Part shown: one piece after another, positions 24,987 to 33,540 of the stretch
Layout: every line of letters starts with the position of its first letter
Position numbering within the stretch: position 1 is the first letter of the stretch
NCBI GenBank assembly: GCA_035524335.1
Contig: DATKPE010000028.1
Location: 30,000 to 93,999 of the forward strand
DNA from: DATKPE01 sp035524335
GTDB taxonomy: Bacteria; Bacteroidota; Ignavibacteria; UBA10030; SZUA-254
DNA: 64,000 nt
Direction: 5' to 3'
Program-made: the position numbers and the translations under genes
The notes under the pieces: model-generated
What the model was told of the DNA's origin: nothing
Database searches by the model: none
Seen by the model: the letters and a program-made list of their open reading frames with translations, nothing else

Positions 24987-26321
24987 CTAGTTCCCCGTGT
25001 AAGCCGAGGCGAGGTACCGGGACGCCTGGGTGTGTGCGTTCTGGAAATCGTTCATATCGAGCACCTTTTTATACTGCGCCACCGCCAGATCGCGTTTCTT
25101 CTGGAGATCGTAGATCATTCCGATCCGGAGATTGGCCAGCGCCATGAAACCTGACGCGCCCTTCACATCGAGTGCGCGGGAAAGATCGTCGGTATGATAC
25201 AAAAATGAGAGAGCTTTCTCAAGATCGCCCCTGTTCATTTCGATCCATCCAAGGTAATACTCCGCCTCCCGCTCGGTATACCGGTCGTACCCGGGCCTCT
25301 GTTCCTTCGTGCGGTGCAGGATCTCTTCGAAAACGGTCTCCGCTTCGCTCCAGCGGAGATTGCTGGCGTTACAGCGGCCGAGGTACCGCTGAAAAAGCGG
25401 ATTGTCCGGATACCGGGAGGTGAGCGAGATCGCGAGGCGGAGAGCCTCGGGATAGTTGTTCTCGAAATTCAGGCAGATCTGCATCAGAAAATATTGTGCC
25501 TCGACGCCGGCATAGCGCGCCGAATCGGCGGCCAGCCGGAGCTGTCGCATGCCCCGGGCCCGGTCGCCTTCGGGGAAGAATACCATCAGCGGCTTGACGA
25601 ACGGGTAGTGATCCGGAACCACCGCGGCATAGTAATTATAGATTCCCATCCCGAGGAGAATATCGTAATTCGCCGTGTCGAGGTGATAGGCCTTCCGGAC
25701 AATCGGCAGTGCCTCGCGGCCGCAGTTCGCCGCCTTGACCCAGTCTTCACGGTTCCCGTGGAGCCTCCCCTCGAACCCGAGCGCGCCTCCCTTGAAAAAT
25801 AGAGCGGGGAGGTCGTTTTCATTTTTATCAAGCCGCTGATCACACAGGTCGATGACCCTGTCGAGCTCCCGCAGGAGCTTTTCGTCGTAGGCCGTATTTC
25901 CGAAGTCGGTCACGATCCGCCACCAGTCGATCATCGCGAGGAAGAAGTACCCCGCCGGGTGATCGGGCTGATGTTTGATGAGGAACCGGAGCTCTGCCCT
26001 GGCGCTGTCGAATTTGAGGTTGTAGATGAAATCGATCCCCTTCCGGGTATGCAGTTCGGATTCCGCGTCGCCGAGCCACTGTGCAGAGAGGGATGAGCAG
26101 AGGAAGAGGAGGCAGGCGGCGACGGGGAGGAGGCGCCGGAGGATAACGTCTGCCGCGACGGTCCGGAGGCCGCCGCCGTGAGCGGAACGCCCGGCCGGAG
26201 AGACGATTGTTCCGGTCCTGTTAATGGATTTCGCCTTTCTGTGCGGCGTCCTTGAGTTTGTCGTTCGCGAAAATCGCCACTTCGACGCGACGGTTCTGCT
26301 GCCGGCCCTCGGGCGTTGCAT
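24987..26321 (-). CDS. Secreted tetratricopeptide-repeat protein, start uncertain
   Basis: About 360 residues are clear: a signal peptide (RRLLPVAACLLFLCSSLSAQ) and then TPR-like helical pairs, such as GIDFIYNLKFDSARAELRFL, LGRCNASNLRWSEAETVFEE, YYLGWIEMNRGDLEKALSFL and LRIGMIYDLQKKRDLAVAQY. No ATG, GTG or TTG lies close before the signal peptide. The nearest ATG (26321) is inside the OmpA gene and would put a 60-residue basic tail before the signal, which is unlikely. A non-standard ATC or ATT near 26144-26150, or a sequence error, is possible. The role is probably periplasmic, with unknown partners. Confidence 0.72.
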   Translation of the reverse strand: MQRPRAGSRTVASKWRFSRTTNSRTPHRKAKSINRTGTIVSPAGRSAHGGGLRTVAADVILRRLLPVAACLLFLCSSLSAQWLGDAESELHTRKGIDFIYNLKFDSARAELRFLIKHQPDHPAGYFFLAMIDWWRIVTDFGNTAYDEKLLRELDRVIDLCDQRLDKNENDLPALFFKGGALGFEGRLHGNREDWVKAANCGREALPIVRKAYHLDTANYDILLGMGIYNYYAAVVPDHYPFVKPLMVFFPEGDRARGMRQLRLAADSARYAGVEAQYFLMQICLNFENNYPEALRLAISLTSRYPDNPLFQRYLGRCNASNLRWSEAETVFEEILHRTKEQRPGYDRYTEREAEYYLGWIEMNRGDLEKALSFLYHTDDLSRALDVKGASGFMALANLRIGMIYDLQKKRDLAVAQYKKVLDMNDFQNAHTQASRYLASAYTGN

Positions 26322-26892
26322 TCGGGGCGACAGGCTGTGTTTCACCGTATCCGATCGTGGTGATGCGGGATCCGACGACTCCGAGTCCCTTGCAGTAATC
26401 GGCAACCGAGGAAGCGCGCTTTTCCGAAAGAACCTGGTTATGTTCCAGCGTGCCGGTCGAGTCGGTGTGGCCCTCGATGAGAATATTCGTATCCGGATAT
26501 TTGTTCAGAATTTTCGCGAGGCTCTCGATATTCGTTCTGGCCGCCGGCTGAAGATCGGATTTATTGGTTTCAAAAAGGATGCCGGAATCGAACGTGATCT
26601 TGATTCCCTCCCCGACCCGTTCGATTTTTGCGTTCTTGATATCCTGCTGCATCTCTTCGGCCTGCTTATCCATGTAATGGCCGATCATGAGGCCCGCAGC
26701 GCCGCCGACGGCGGCTCCGATGATGGCTCCCGCCGCAGTATTTCCCGTCGCTTTTCCGATGAGACCGCCCAGAAGCGCACCGCCGCCCGCGCCGAGAAGT
26801 CCCCCCTTGGTTGTGTTGCTGGCCGAACATCCCATCATCGTCAGTGCGAGGATAAGGATGATGGCCAGCCCGTATGTCATGGCTCTGTTCAA
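26221..26892 (-). CDS. OmpA-family lipoprotein with glycine zipper
   Basis: The 223-residue protein starts at TTG 26892, which has GAGAGGA upstream; ATG 26880 is the alternative. A lipoprotein signal ends TMMGC. Residues 29-75 are a glycine-zipper stretch (GGLLGAGGGALLGGLIGKA) that packs in membranes. The C-terminal OmpA domain has IEGHTDSTG and LSEKRASSVADYC, which bind peptidoglycan, and RQQNRRVEV near the end. It is a YiaD-like outer membrane anchor to the cell wall. It follows glyQS by 45 bases. Confidence 0.88.
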   Translation of the reverse strand: MNRAMTYGLAIILILALTMMGCSASNTTKGGLLGAGGGALLGGLIGKATGNTAAGAIIGAAVGGAAGLMIGHYMDKQAEEMQQDIKNAKIERVGEGIKITFDSGILFETNKSDLQPAARTNIESLAKILNKYPDTNILIEGHTDSTGTLEHNQVLSEKRASSVADYCKGLGVVGSRITTIGYGETQPVAPNATPEGRQQNRRVEVAIFANDKLKDAAQKGEIH

Positions 26893-26937
26893 GGTATGTA
26901 TTCCTCTCTGTGGAAGGTAGCTCTGTGGGCGCCGGGA

Positions 26938-28425
26938 TTATGCCCCGGCGCCGGTAAGTTTTTCGGTCAGGTAGGAAAGAAGACGGTCGGTGCCGATCCG
27001 CACCTGCGCCATGCTGTCCCTTTCCCTGACGGTGACGGTCTGGTCCGTAAGTGTCTGGGAATCGACCGTGATGCAGTACGGTGTCCCGATTTCATCCTGT
27101 CTCCGGTAGCGCCGGCCGACCGCGCCGCTGTCGTCGTAAAAAACCCGGAGGTGAGGGCGGAGATCGGATTCGATCCGGTGGGCGAGTTCGGGCATGCCGT
27201 CCCTGTTGACGAGCGGGAAGATGGCCGCCTTGACCGGGGCGAGCCGGCGGTGAAATTTCATCACCACGCGCGTCTCCACGCTCCCTTCGGCGGTCGGCGC
27301 CTCCTCTTCTGCATACGCATTGACGAGAAACGCCATGAACGAACGGCTTGCTCCGGCCGAGGTCTCGATGATGAACGGAGTGAACTTCTCCTTCGTCTCG
27401 TCATCAAAATATTTCATGCTTTTCGAGGAGTACTGCTCATGCCGGGAGAGATCGAAATCGGTTCGGTTGTGAATCCCTTCAATCTCCCCCCAGCCGAAGG
27501 GGAAGGCAAATTCGATGTCGTACGCGTCCTTTGCATAGTGGGCGAGCTTTCCCGGCTCATGCTGGTGCCACCGGAGCCGGTCTTCCGGCATGCCGAGCCT
27601 CAGGTACCAGTTCCTCCGCTGTTCCCGCCAGTATTCGAACCACTCCACATCGGTTCCGGGCTTCACGAAAAACTGCATCTCCATCTGCTCGAATTCCCGC
27701 GTCCGGAAAAGAAAATTTTTCGTGTTGATTTCGTTCCGGAAGGCCTTGCCGATCTGTGCGATGCCGAACGGCAGCTTCTGACGCGAGGCGGACTGCACGT
27801 TCAGGAAATTCACGAAGATTCCCTGTGCGGTCTCCGGGCGGAGGTAGACCACCGCGCTCGAATCCTCAAGAGGGCCGACAAAAGTCTTGAACATGAGATT
27901 GAATTTACGCGCTTCCGTGAAGGTTCCCTTCGTGCCGCAGGCCGGACAGGTCAGCCCTGCGAGAACGGGGCCCGGCGTCGCCTCGGCGATCCGGTCGAAC
28001 TCGGCCAGGATGAATTCGTCCTTCTGCTGACCGTCGTATGTCCCCGGCACAATCTCCCGGAGGACCTCCTTCTTTTTCTTCAGCGAAACTTCATCGAAGA
28101 GTACGTCCAGCCGGTACCGTGAACGGCACTGGCGGCAGTCGACCATCGGGTCGGTGAAGTTTTCGACGTGTCCCGACGCTTCCCACGTCCGGGGGTGCAT
28201 CAGGATCGCGGCGTCGAGACCCTCAACATTGCTCCGGAGGGTCATCTCGTCCCACCAGGCATTCTTCAGATTGCGGAGAAGTTCGACACCGAGCGGACCG
28301 TAGTCCCACGCTCCGTTCAGACCGCCGTAAATTTCGGACGACTGGAAGACAAATCCCCGCCGTTTACAGAGGGAGACGAGCTTCTCCATCAGTTGTGATT
28401 CCGAACTACTGCCCGCTTTCGCCAT
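26938..28425 (-). CDS. glyQS: Glycyl-tRNA synthetase, single-chain type
   Basis: The 495-residue class II synthetase of the alpha2 (archaeal/eukaryote-like) type begins with ESQLMEKLVSLCKRRGFVFQSS. A zinc-binding-type segment has CRQCRSRYRLD with ACGTKG. Motif 2 is around RNEINTKNFLFRTREFEQMEM, and motif 3 is near the C-terminal catalytic part (SAGASRSFMAFLVNAY). The anticodon-binding domain follows (residues about 385-495). It charges tRNA-Gly. The leader of about 166 bases upstream contains strong hairpins. It may share a message with the OmpA gene downstream. Confidence 0.95.
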   Translation of the reverse strand: MAKAGSSSESQLMEKLVSLCKRRGFVFQSSEIYGGLNGAWDYGPLGVELLRNLKNAWWDEMTLRSNVEGLDAAILMHPRTWEASGHVENFTDPMVDCRQCRSRYRLDVLFDEVSLKKKKEVLREIVPGTYDGQQKDEFILAEFDRIAEATPGPVLAGLTCPACGTKGTFTEARKFNLMFKTFVGPLEDSSAVVYLRPETAQGIFVNFLNVQSASRQKLPFGIAQIGKAFRNEINTKNFLFRTREFEQMEMQFFVKPGTDVEWFEYWREQRRNWYLRLGMPEDRLRWHQHEPGKLAHYAKDAYDIEFAFPFGWGEIEGIHNRTDFDLSRHEQYSSKSMKYFDDETKEKFTPFIIETSAGASRSFMAFLVNAYAEEEAPTAEGSVETRVVMKFHRRLAPVKAAIFPLVNRDGMPELAHRIESDLRPHLRVFYDDSGAVGRRYRRQDEIGTPYCITVDSQTLTDQTVTVRERDSMAQVRIGTDRLLSYLTEKLTGAGA

Positions 28426-28519
28426 ATGGTTTTTCCAGCCTTTTCGGATGATTGATGAATAACTTCAGAACATCATATGCGCGGTTTCCGGCTCCGAAAG
28501 CATAAGGTTCACTATGTGG

Positions 28520-28547
28520 CAGGAACATTCCGGCGGAATGTCACCTG
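28520..28547 (-). promoter_or_regulatory. Hairpin in the glyQS leader
   Basis: ACATTCC (28525-28531) pairs perfectly with GGAATGT (28535-28541) around a three-base loop, and CAGG (28520-28523) pairs with CCTG (28544-28547) outside it. It lies in the predicted 5' leader of glyQS. Confidence 0.5.
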
Positions 28548-28597
28548 GGAACCGGAGACCGGACCGTTAAGGATCTATCGCCTGGTCAAAACGATGT

Positions 28598-28626
28598 AAA
28601 ATAATATTTTTCAAGCAGATTGCCAA
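28598..28626 (-). promoter_or_regulatory. Promoter of glyQS
   Basis: On the minus strand TTGGCA, a 17-base spacer and TATTTT. The predicted start is about 166 bases before the ATG at 28425, so the leader is long. Confidence 0.5.
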
Positions 28627-28707
28627 AACTCTTTCAAAGATGGTTGAAGATTTTCCGATGCACATCCCGGCGACAGCGGGAAAGTGCGGCGGCGATGGCG
28701 GTGGCAG

Positions 28708-29199
28708 TTATGCGGTGCGGTGGCCGGCGCCGCGCTGATTCATGTGCCGCGGATCGGTCGGCTTGAGGATGAGGGTCTGAATGACAATGCCGTCGATCTC
28801 GATATGAATCGTGACCGTGTTTTCCTTCAGGTTCTCCGACGCGACGGCGCGGCCGTGATAGCGTTCGGCCATCTGATTGCATGCCTGATTCAGAACGACG
28901 GGAAGGAGGTCGGGCGGTATGGCCACTTTGCGTTCCCACCTGCGTGCATCAAGGCCCGGCAGGGGAATTTCCCGCTTGAGAACGAGATTCTGATCGATGC
29001 CGAAATGGGTGAGCAGCGTATCGACCTCCCGGTCGATGGCGATCATCCGTCCGGTGAAATCCCTTCCCGGTCCGGCCGATTGCACAGGCGGCGGTATGCC
29101 GGAGGGCCGGCGGTGGGTAAGGGAAAAAAGGAGCGCTGTGGCGCCTGCCAGGACCAGGACGAGCACCAGACGGATCAGTATGCTCTTCTCGATTTTCAT
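28708..29199 (-). CDS. Single-pass membrane protein of unknown function
   Basis: I use the ATG at 29197-29199, eight bases after the hydratase stop, for 163 residues; the longer frame to 29289 would overlap the hydratase. One membrane helix covers about residues 8-27 (LVLVLVLAGATALLF). The rest is soluble, presumably periplasmic, with conserved-looking FTGRMIAIDREVDTLL, RREIPLPGLDARRWERKV-like sequence, and VVLNQACNQMAERYHG followed by NTVTIHIEIDGIVIQTL. I do not recognise the family. It closes the operon that starts with the AMMECR1 gene. The start lacks a Shine-Dalgarno sequence. Confidence 0.62.
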   Translation of the reverse strand: MKIEKSILIRLVLVLVLAGATALLFSLTHRRPSGIPPPVQSAGPGRDFTGRMIAIDREVDTLLTHFGIDQNLVLKREIPLPGLDARRWERKVAIPPDLLPVVLNQACNQMAERYHGRAVASENLKENTVTIHIEIDGIVIQTLILKPTDPRHMNQRGAGHRTA

Positions 29200-29206
29200 G
29201 GGGGGA

Positions 29207-29989
29207 TCATTTGCCCATGAATTTCGGTTTTCGTTTCTCGATAAATGCCGACGTACCCTCGTGAAAATCTCCGGTGCCGCAGCACTCACCGAACAGACCG
29301 GCCTCGACGGCGAGACCGTCGGTCAGCGGCGTCTCGAGGCTTGCATTGACCGCCTTGATCGCCATCCGGACCGCGAGCTGACCCTTGCCGAGAATGGTCG
29401 AAAGCATGGACGTCGCGGTCGTAAGAAGCTCGCCGGCGGGGACAACCGCGTTGACGAGCCCAATGCGGAGCGCTTCCTGTGCTCCTATTTGCGTCCCGGT
29501 CAGGATGATTTCCATCGCCTTGCCGACGCCGACAAGACGCGCAAGCCGCTGGGTTCCTCCATAGCCCGGAATGATGCCGAGGCTCACTTCGGGCTGGCCG
29601 AACTTCGCATGCTCCGCCGCGATCCGCAGAGTGCAGGCAAGCGCGAGTTCACACCCCCCGCCGAGCGCGTACCCGTTCACGGCGGCGATCACCGGCTTTC
29701 CGAGATGCTGGATGAGGTCGAAGATCGCCTGCCCCTCGGCGGCGAACTGTTTTCCGGTGGCCGGGGTGAGTCCGGTGAGTTCACCGATATCGGTGCCGGC
29801 GACGAACGCCTTGTCACCCGCCCCGGTCAGGATGACGCCATCCACGGCTTCATCCGTTTTCAGGGAGATGAAGAGCGAGCGGAGTTCCGTTTTGCACTGC
29901 GCGTTGAGGGCATTCAGCTTGTCCGGGCGGTTGATGGTGACGGTCGCGATCCGGCCCGCGGTGGTGCGGAGGAGAGTCTGGAATGTCAT
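29207..29989 (-). CDS. Enoyl-CoA hydratase/isomerase family protein
   Basis: The 260-residue crotonase-fold protein has RIATVTINRPDKLNALN, GDKAFVAGTDIGEL (the oxyanion-hole region), KPVIAAVNGYALGGGCELALAC, and KFGQPEVSLGIIPGYGGTQRL with the two catalytic glutamates. The motif spacing is that of enoyl-CoA or 3-hydroxybutyryl-CoA hydratases. It likely hydrates a trans-2-enoyl-CoA in fatty-acid or acyl-CoA metabolism. No other beta-oxidation gene is in the window, so the substrate is unknown. Confidence 0.9.
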   Translation of the reverse strand: MTFQTLLRTTAGRIATVTINRPDKLNALNAQCKTELRSLFISLKTDEAVDGVILTGAGDKAFVAGTDIGELTGLTPATGKQFAAEGQAIFDLIQHLGKPVIAAVNGYALGGGCELALACTLRIAAEHAKFGQPEVSLGIIPGYGGTQRLARLVGVGKAMEIILTGTQIGAQEALRIGLVNAVVPAGELLTTATSMLSTILGKGQLAVRMAIKAVNASLETPLTDGLAVEAGLFGECCGTGDFHEGTSAFIEKRKPKFMGK

Positions 29990-30035
29990 GAATATACCGT
30001 GTGTTGTTCGTGAATGAAACCGGCCGTCGGCCGGA

Positions 30036-31100
30036 TTATGCGACTTCCACCCTCGACTGGTCCCCGATCATGAACCGGTGGACGAGCGGTTTGCCGTTTG
30101 CTTCGACGATTTCGACGTCGTTGCCCAGAATGCTCCCTTCGATGCGGAGACGGACGTCGGTGATTCTGCAATCCCGCAGAACGATGCTGTATTCCACCTC
30201 CGAGTTTTTGATGACCGTTCCGTTGCCGATTGAGGTGAACGGTCCGACATAGCTGTTCTCGATGACGGCATGCTCGCCGATGATTGCCGGACCGCGGACG
30301 ACGCTGTTCACGATCGTCGCGCTTTCGGCCAGGATCACCTTGCCGGCGACGGTCGATTGCCGGTCCGCGGAACCCCGGACGTCTGCGCTGATGCTATCGA
30401 GGACCAGCCTGTTCGCTTCCAGGAGGTCGGAGGGTTTTCCGGTATCCTTCCACCATCCGGTGATTTCGCTGTATCCCACTTTGAAGCCGTTGGCGATGAG
30501 CCACGAATGCGCATCCGAGATCTCCAGCTCACCCCGTCTGCTCGGCGAGATATTTCTCACCGCCTTGAAGATGGCGGAATTGTAGATGTAGATGCCGGCG
30601 ACGGCGAACTGGCTCCTGGGGCGGGCCGGTTTTTCCTCGACCCGGATGATCCGTCCGTTTTTCAGGACCGGCACCCCGAACCGCTCCGGATCGCGGACCC
30701 GGGCGAGCGTGAGAAAACAATCTGCCCCGCTCCGCTCAAATTCCTCGATGAACCTCCGGACCCCGCCGACCACCATGTTGTCGCCGAGATAAAAAATGAA
30801 CGGATCCTTTTTGATGAACGGCTGGGAGATTTTGACGACGTGCGCCAGTCCGAGCGGCGCCTTCTGCGTAATGTAGGTGATCCGGGCGCCCCACCGTTTT
30901 CCGTTCCCGATCGCCTCGGGTACTTCGGTGCTGTCGGCCGTATGGACGATCCCGATCTCCCGGATTCCTGCATCCACCGCCGCCTCGATCGCATAATGGA
31001 GGATCGGCTTGTTCGCGATCGGAATGAGATGCTTGTTCTGAGTATGGGTAAGAGGCCTGAGCCGTGTGCCCCGGCCGCCGCTGGCGATGAGTGCCTTCAC
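30036..31100 (-). CDS. Nucleotidyltransferase, RmlA-like (glucose-1-phosphate thymidylyltransferase, long form)
   Basis: The 354-residue protein begins with GTG and ALIASGGRGTRLRPLTHTQNK, the nucleotide-binding motif, then NKHLIPIANKPILHYAIEAAVDAGI and IFYLGDNMV with the metal-binding Asp. The catalytic domain ends near residue 240. A C-terminal left-handed beta-helix follows (ATIVNSVVRGPAIIGEHAVIENSYVGPFTSIGNGT). This long form resembles RmlA homologues in antibiotic and S-layer sugar pathways. It would make dTDP- or UDP-sugar for envelope glycans. It lies nine bases after the DUF2520 gene. Confidence 0.82.
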   Translation of the reverse strand: MKALIASGGRGTRLRPLTHTQNKHLIPIANKPILHYAIEAAVDAGIREIGIVHTADSTEVPEAIGNGKRWGARITYITQKAPLGLAHVVKISQPFIKKDPFIFYLGDNMVVGGVRRFIEEFERSGADCFLTLARVRDPERFGVPVLKNGRIIRVEEKPARPRSQFAVAGIYIYNSAIFKAVRNISPSRRGELEISDAHSWLIANGFKVGYSEITGWWKDTGKPSDLLEANRLVLDSISADVRGSADRQSTVAGKVILAESATIVNSVVRGPAIIGEHAVIENSYVGPFTSIGNGTVIKNSEVEYSIVLRDCRITDVRLRIEGSILGNDVEIVEANGKPLVHRFMIGDQSRVEVA

Positions 31101-31109
31101 CTGTTCACC

Positions 31110-32027
31110 TTATCGATGACGTTTGGGTTGTTGGACGATCCGCTGTCTGAACGCCGACAGGATTTTGTCATATTCCGCCTGTCCGATCCTGCCGTTCTGT
31201 TTTCGTATCCGCGCCACTTCGATGCCGCACATGGCATAGATCGGAAGGAGATGCGGCATCCTGCGCGTGAGCTCGGCAAGGTGCCGGTCGATCGTGACCA
31301 GATCTCCCCGCACGACCGGTCCGGTGAGTGCATCCGCCGGACCGTCCCGGAGCGCGTGTTCCATCGAAGCGGTCATGAGAGGACCGAACAATTCCGTCCA
31401 AGATACGTACATTTCGGCGGAAATTGCAAGTTCGTGAATCGCGTTGAGCAGGACGACGAAATAATTCGACGCGAAGACCGAGGCGACATGGTACAGCGTC
31501 TTATGCTCCTTGCGGACGATGAGCTGACGGCCGCCGAGCCGTCCGGTCAATTCCCCCGCCCGCTCCGCCGCCTTCTGTTCTCCTTCCGTGCCGAACCATA
31601 TTCCCCGGAAGAGTCCCGCCCGTTTCTGGACCGGCGACGATGCGGGAAAGGTCTGTATCGGATGAACGGAGGCGACAAGCGCGCCCTTTTTCCGGAGGGG
31701 CGCCAGTTCGTCGCTTGTTCGCGCGCCGGAGAGATGAAAGGCGAAAAGATGTTTCCATCGGAGAGATGCGGTCCGTGCGATATCCGAGGCGACGCCGGCG
31801 ATCGCATCGTCGGGGACGGCGATGATGAGGATGTCCGTTTCCCCGGCAACATCCGCGGGCGAGGTCGATACCCGCCGGCATCCGACCTTCCGGGCGAGCT
31901 GTTTCGCGGGGGCGCCGGTCCGGTTCACCAGCGAAGCGACCGGGTAACCCAGCCGGGAAAGGGCGAGGCAGAGCGCCGCACCGGTACTGCCGGTGCCGAC
32001 GACCGATATTTTGGGAAGCCTGGGCAT
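31110..32027 (-). CDS. Rossmann-like and DUF2520 domain protein
   Basis: The protein has 305 residues from the ATG at 32025-32027; the longer frame adds 62 implausible residues. The first half is a Rossmann NAD(P)-binding domain (ISVVGTGSTGAALCLALSRLG and ILIIAVPDDAIAGVA). The second half is the helical DUF2520 domain (YHVASVFASNYFVVLLNAIHE and TGPVVRGDLVTIDRHL). Relatives are called putative oxidoreductases and resemble ketopantoate reductase or F420-dependent enzymes; the substrate is not known. It lies 26 bases after the MEMO gene. Confidence 0.8.
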   Translation of the reverse strand: MPRLPKISVVGTGSTGAALCLALSRLGYPVASLVNRTGAPAKQLARKVGCRRVSTSPADVAGETDILIIAVPDDAIAGVASDIARTASLRWKHLFAFHLSGARTSDELAPLRKKGALVASVHPIQTFPASSPVQKRAGLFRGIWFGTEGEQKAAERAGELTGRLGGRQLIVRKEHKTLYHVASVFASNYFVVLLNAIHELAISAEMYVSWTELFGPLMTASMEHALRDGPADALTGPVVRGDLVTIDRHLAELTRRMPHLLPIYAMCGIEVARIRKQNGRIGQAEYDKILSAFRQRIVQQPKRHR

Positions 32028-32053
32028 GGGGAGAGAATTTCCTGATTCTGCGG

Positions 32054-32893
32054 TTAGGAGGAGGAATGATGAATGACCGCGGAGAGATAGCCGACGACGG
32101 AACTGTCGTCGCCGGTGACGTCGCCGGAGTGACACCGGTGAAGGATCCGTGTGCGCCGTGCGCCGAGCCGCGCGGCCGCGAGCAGGGTGCTGACGGCCGG
32201 TCCGCCGCCGCACGCCTCTGTCCGTCCGCTTTCGAGATTTCTCATCAGTCTCTCGTAATCACCGTCGGCGATGTCCCGCTCGATGACGGCGTCGAGCCGT
32301 CCGGCTTCATCGGCGGAATGGTAATGGGAAAGATCGCTGCTCGCGATGACGACCGTGTTCGATCCGGAGATGGTGGCGGCGAGCGCCTCGCCAAGGAGAA
32401 AACACCAGGTCCGGTTCTGATCGCCCATCACAATGGGAAGGATCGCCGGTCGGCCGCCGAGCCGCTGGAGGAACGGAAGATGGACTTCGATCGCGTGCTC
32501 TCTGCGGTGCCCGTTTTCCCCGGGGCGGATGCGGGGCTCCGTGGCGGTGAGCCGGTCCCGGAGCTTCCGGTCGATCGTGAGGGAACCGAGCGGTGTAAGA
32601 AATTCATCGCCGTCGTAGACAGAGATGCCGTTGAAATATTCCCTGTGACTCGGTGAAATGATGACGACGGTATCGGGCATCCGCGACGCCAGAAGTTTGT
32701 ACCCGTACGCGGCGGTGAGCCCGGAGTAGGGATACCCGGCGTGGGGGAGGATGAAACCGGCGATTCTGCCCTCCGGCGGAACCGGGTCGGCCGCGGCGAG
32801 CAATGTATCGACCATGCTCCGGAGATCCTCGGGGTCCTCCGGATAGAACATTCCGGCAACGGCCGGTTTCCGTATTTTTGCAGTCGCAGTCAT
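32054..32893 (-). CDS. amrB: MEMO-family protein (AmmeMemoRadiSam system protein B)
   Basis: The protein has 279 residues from the ATG at 32891-32893; the frame continues upstream inside the AMMECR1 gene. MEMO signatures are KPAVAGMFYPEDPEDL at the start, GFILPHAGYPYSGLTAAYGY, VIISPSHREYFNGISVY, and VIASSDLSHYHS with the conserved His near the metal site. It resembles class III nonhaem iron dioxygenases. It overlaps the AMMECR1 gene by four bases, the usual AmrA-AmrB order. The radical SAM partner is not in the window. Confidence 0.88.
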   Translation of the reverse strand: MTATAKIRKPAVAGMFYPEDPEDLRSMVDTLLAAADPVPPEGRIAGFILPHAGYPYSGLTAAYGYKLLASRMPDTVVIISPSHREYFNGISVYDGDEFLTPLGSLTIDRKLRDRLTATEPRIRPGENGHRREHAIEVHLPFLQRLGGRPAILPIVMGDQNRTWCFLLGEALAATISGSNTVVIASSDLSHYHSADEAGRLDAVIERDIADGDYERLMRNLESGRTEACGGGPAVSTLLAAARLGARRTRILHRCHSGDVTGDDSSVVGYLSAVIHHSSS

Positions 32894-33438
32894 TCGTGCC
32901 GGGCCCTGATGATTTCCGCTGTGAAGGAAAATATTTTTGTGCCGGGGTTTTTCCAGCTGAGCGGGGGGAGACCTGCCTTGCGGCATGTTTCCCGGAGGAA
33001 TGTCTCCCGGTCCCAGTTCCGTTCATCCGCCACCTGAGGAAGGAGGAGGCCGCGGCGGCGCTCCGATTCCACAATCAGCCCGTGAACGCCGATGGTGATG
33101 TCCCCGACGTTGCTTACTTCTGCCGGGGTCGAGAGAACGGATATTTCGATGTCAAGATCGTCCAGCTCGGCCGCCGATACCGGCGGAAACCTCGGATCCT
33201 GGGTAGCGGAACGAACGGCGACCTCCTCGATCGTTTCGGTCAGGCCGAAGGGGGATTCAATGTAACCGATACAGCCGCGGAGTTCGCCGGCGCGGTACAG
33301 TGTGACGAATGCGCCGCGGCGTTCCTGCAGAACCGGATCGGTCTGTGCGGAGACCGGAGAGGAGCGGCCGCCCAGCTTCGCCGCGATGGCATTGCGTGCA
33401 AGTGCGAGGAGATAATCCTGCTGGGTTCTCGTGAACAT
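32890..33438 (-). CDS. amrA: AMMECR1-domain protein (AmmeMemoRadiSam system protein A)
   Basis: The 182-residue protein starts at the ATG 33436-33438. The AMMECR1 motif RGCIGYIES-like sequence (GELRGCIGYIESPFGL) is present, with GAFVTLYRAG upstream and DIEISVLSTPAEV and HGLIVESERRRGLLLPQVA downstream. The family has no assigned reaction. It is translationally coupled to the MEMO gene and has its own promoter at 33473-33501. It is the first gene of a six-gene minus-strand run. Confidence 0.9.
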   Translation of the reverse strand: MFTRTQQDYLLALARNAIAAKLGGRSSPVSAQTDPVLQERRGAFVTLYRAGELRGCIGYIESPFGLTETIEEVAVRSATQDPRFPPVSAAELDDLDIEISVLSTPAEVSNVGDITIGVHGLIVESERRRGLLLPQVADERNWDRETFLRETCRKAGLPPLSWKNPGTKIFSFTAEIIRARHE

Positions 33439-33472
33439 GCGATCTCGATTCCGGATCGTGGACGATGGAAAA

Positions 33473-33501
33473 AACTTACGCAAATTCTCTCTGAGATACA
33501 A
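33473..33501 (-). promoter_or_regulatory. Promoter of the amrA operon
   Basis: On the minus strand TTGTAT, a 17-base spacer and TAAGTT. The predicted start is about 28 bases before the ATG at 33438. Confidence 0.45.
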
Positions 33502-33540
33502 TACGGCGCGCGGCGAGCCGCGGCGAAAGAGGCGGATTCC

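Noticed and set aside
26224..28122. 632-residue plus-strand frame opposite the OmpA and glyQS genes
   Set aside because: It covers two well-supported genes in antisense and contains no recognisable domain.
28426..28626. T-box riboswitch before glyQS
   Set aside because: The leader has hairpins, but I see no T-box sequence, specifier loop or terminator of the usual kind, and T-boxes are mainly found in Firmicutes.
30270..32045. 591-residue plus-strand frame
   Set aside because: Antisense to the nucleotidyltransferase and DUF2520 genes, with no protein-like features.
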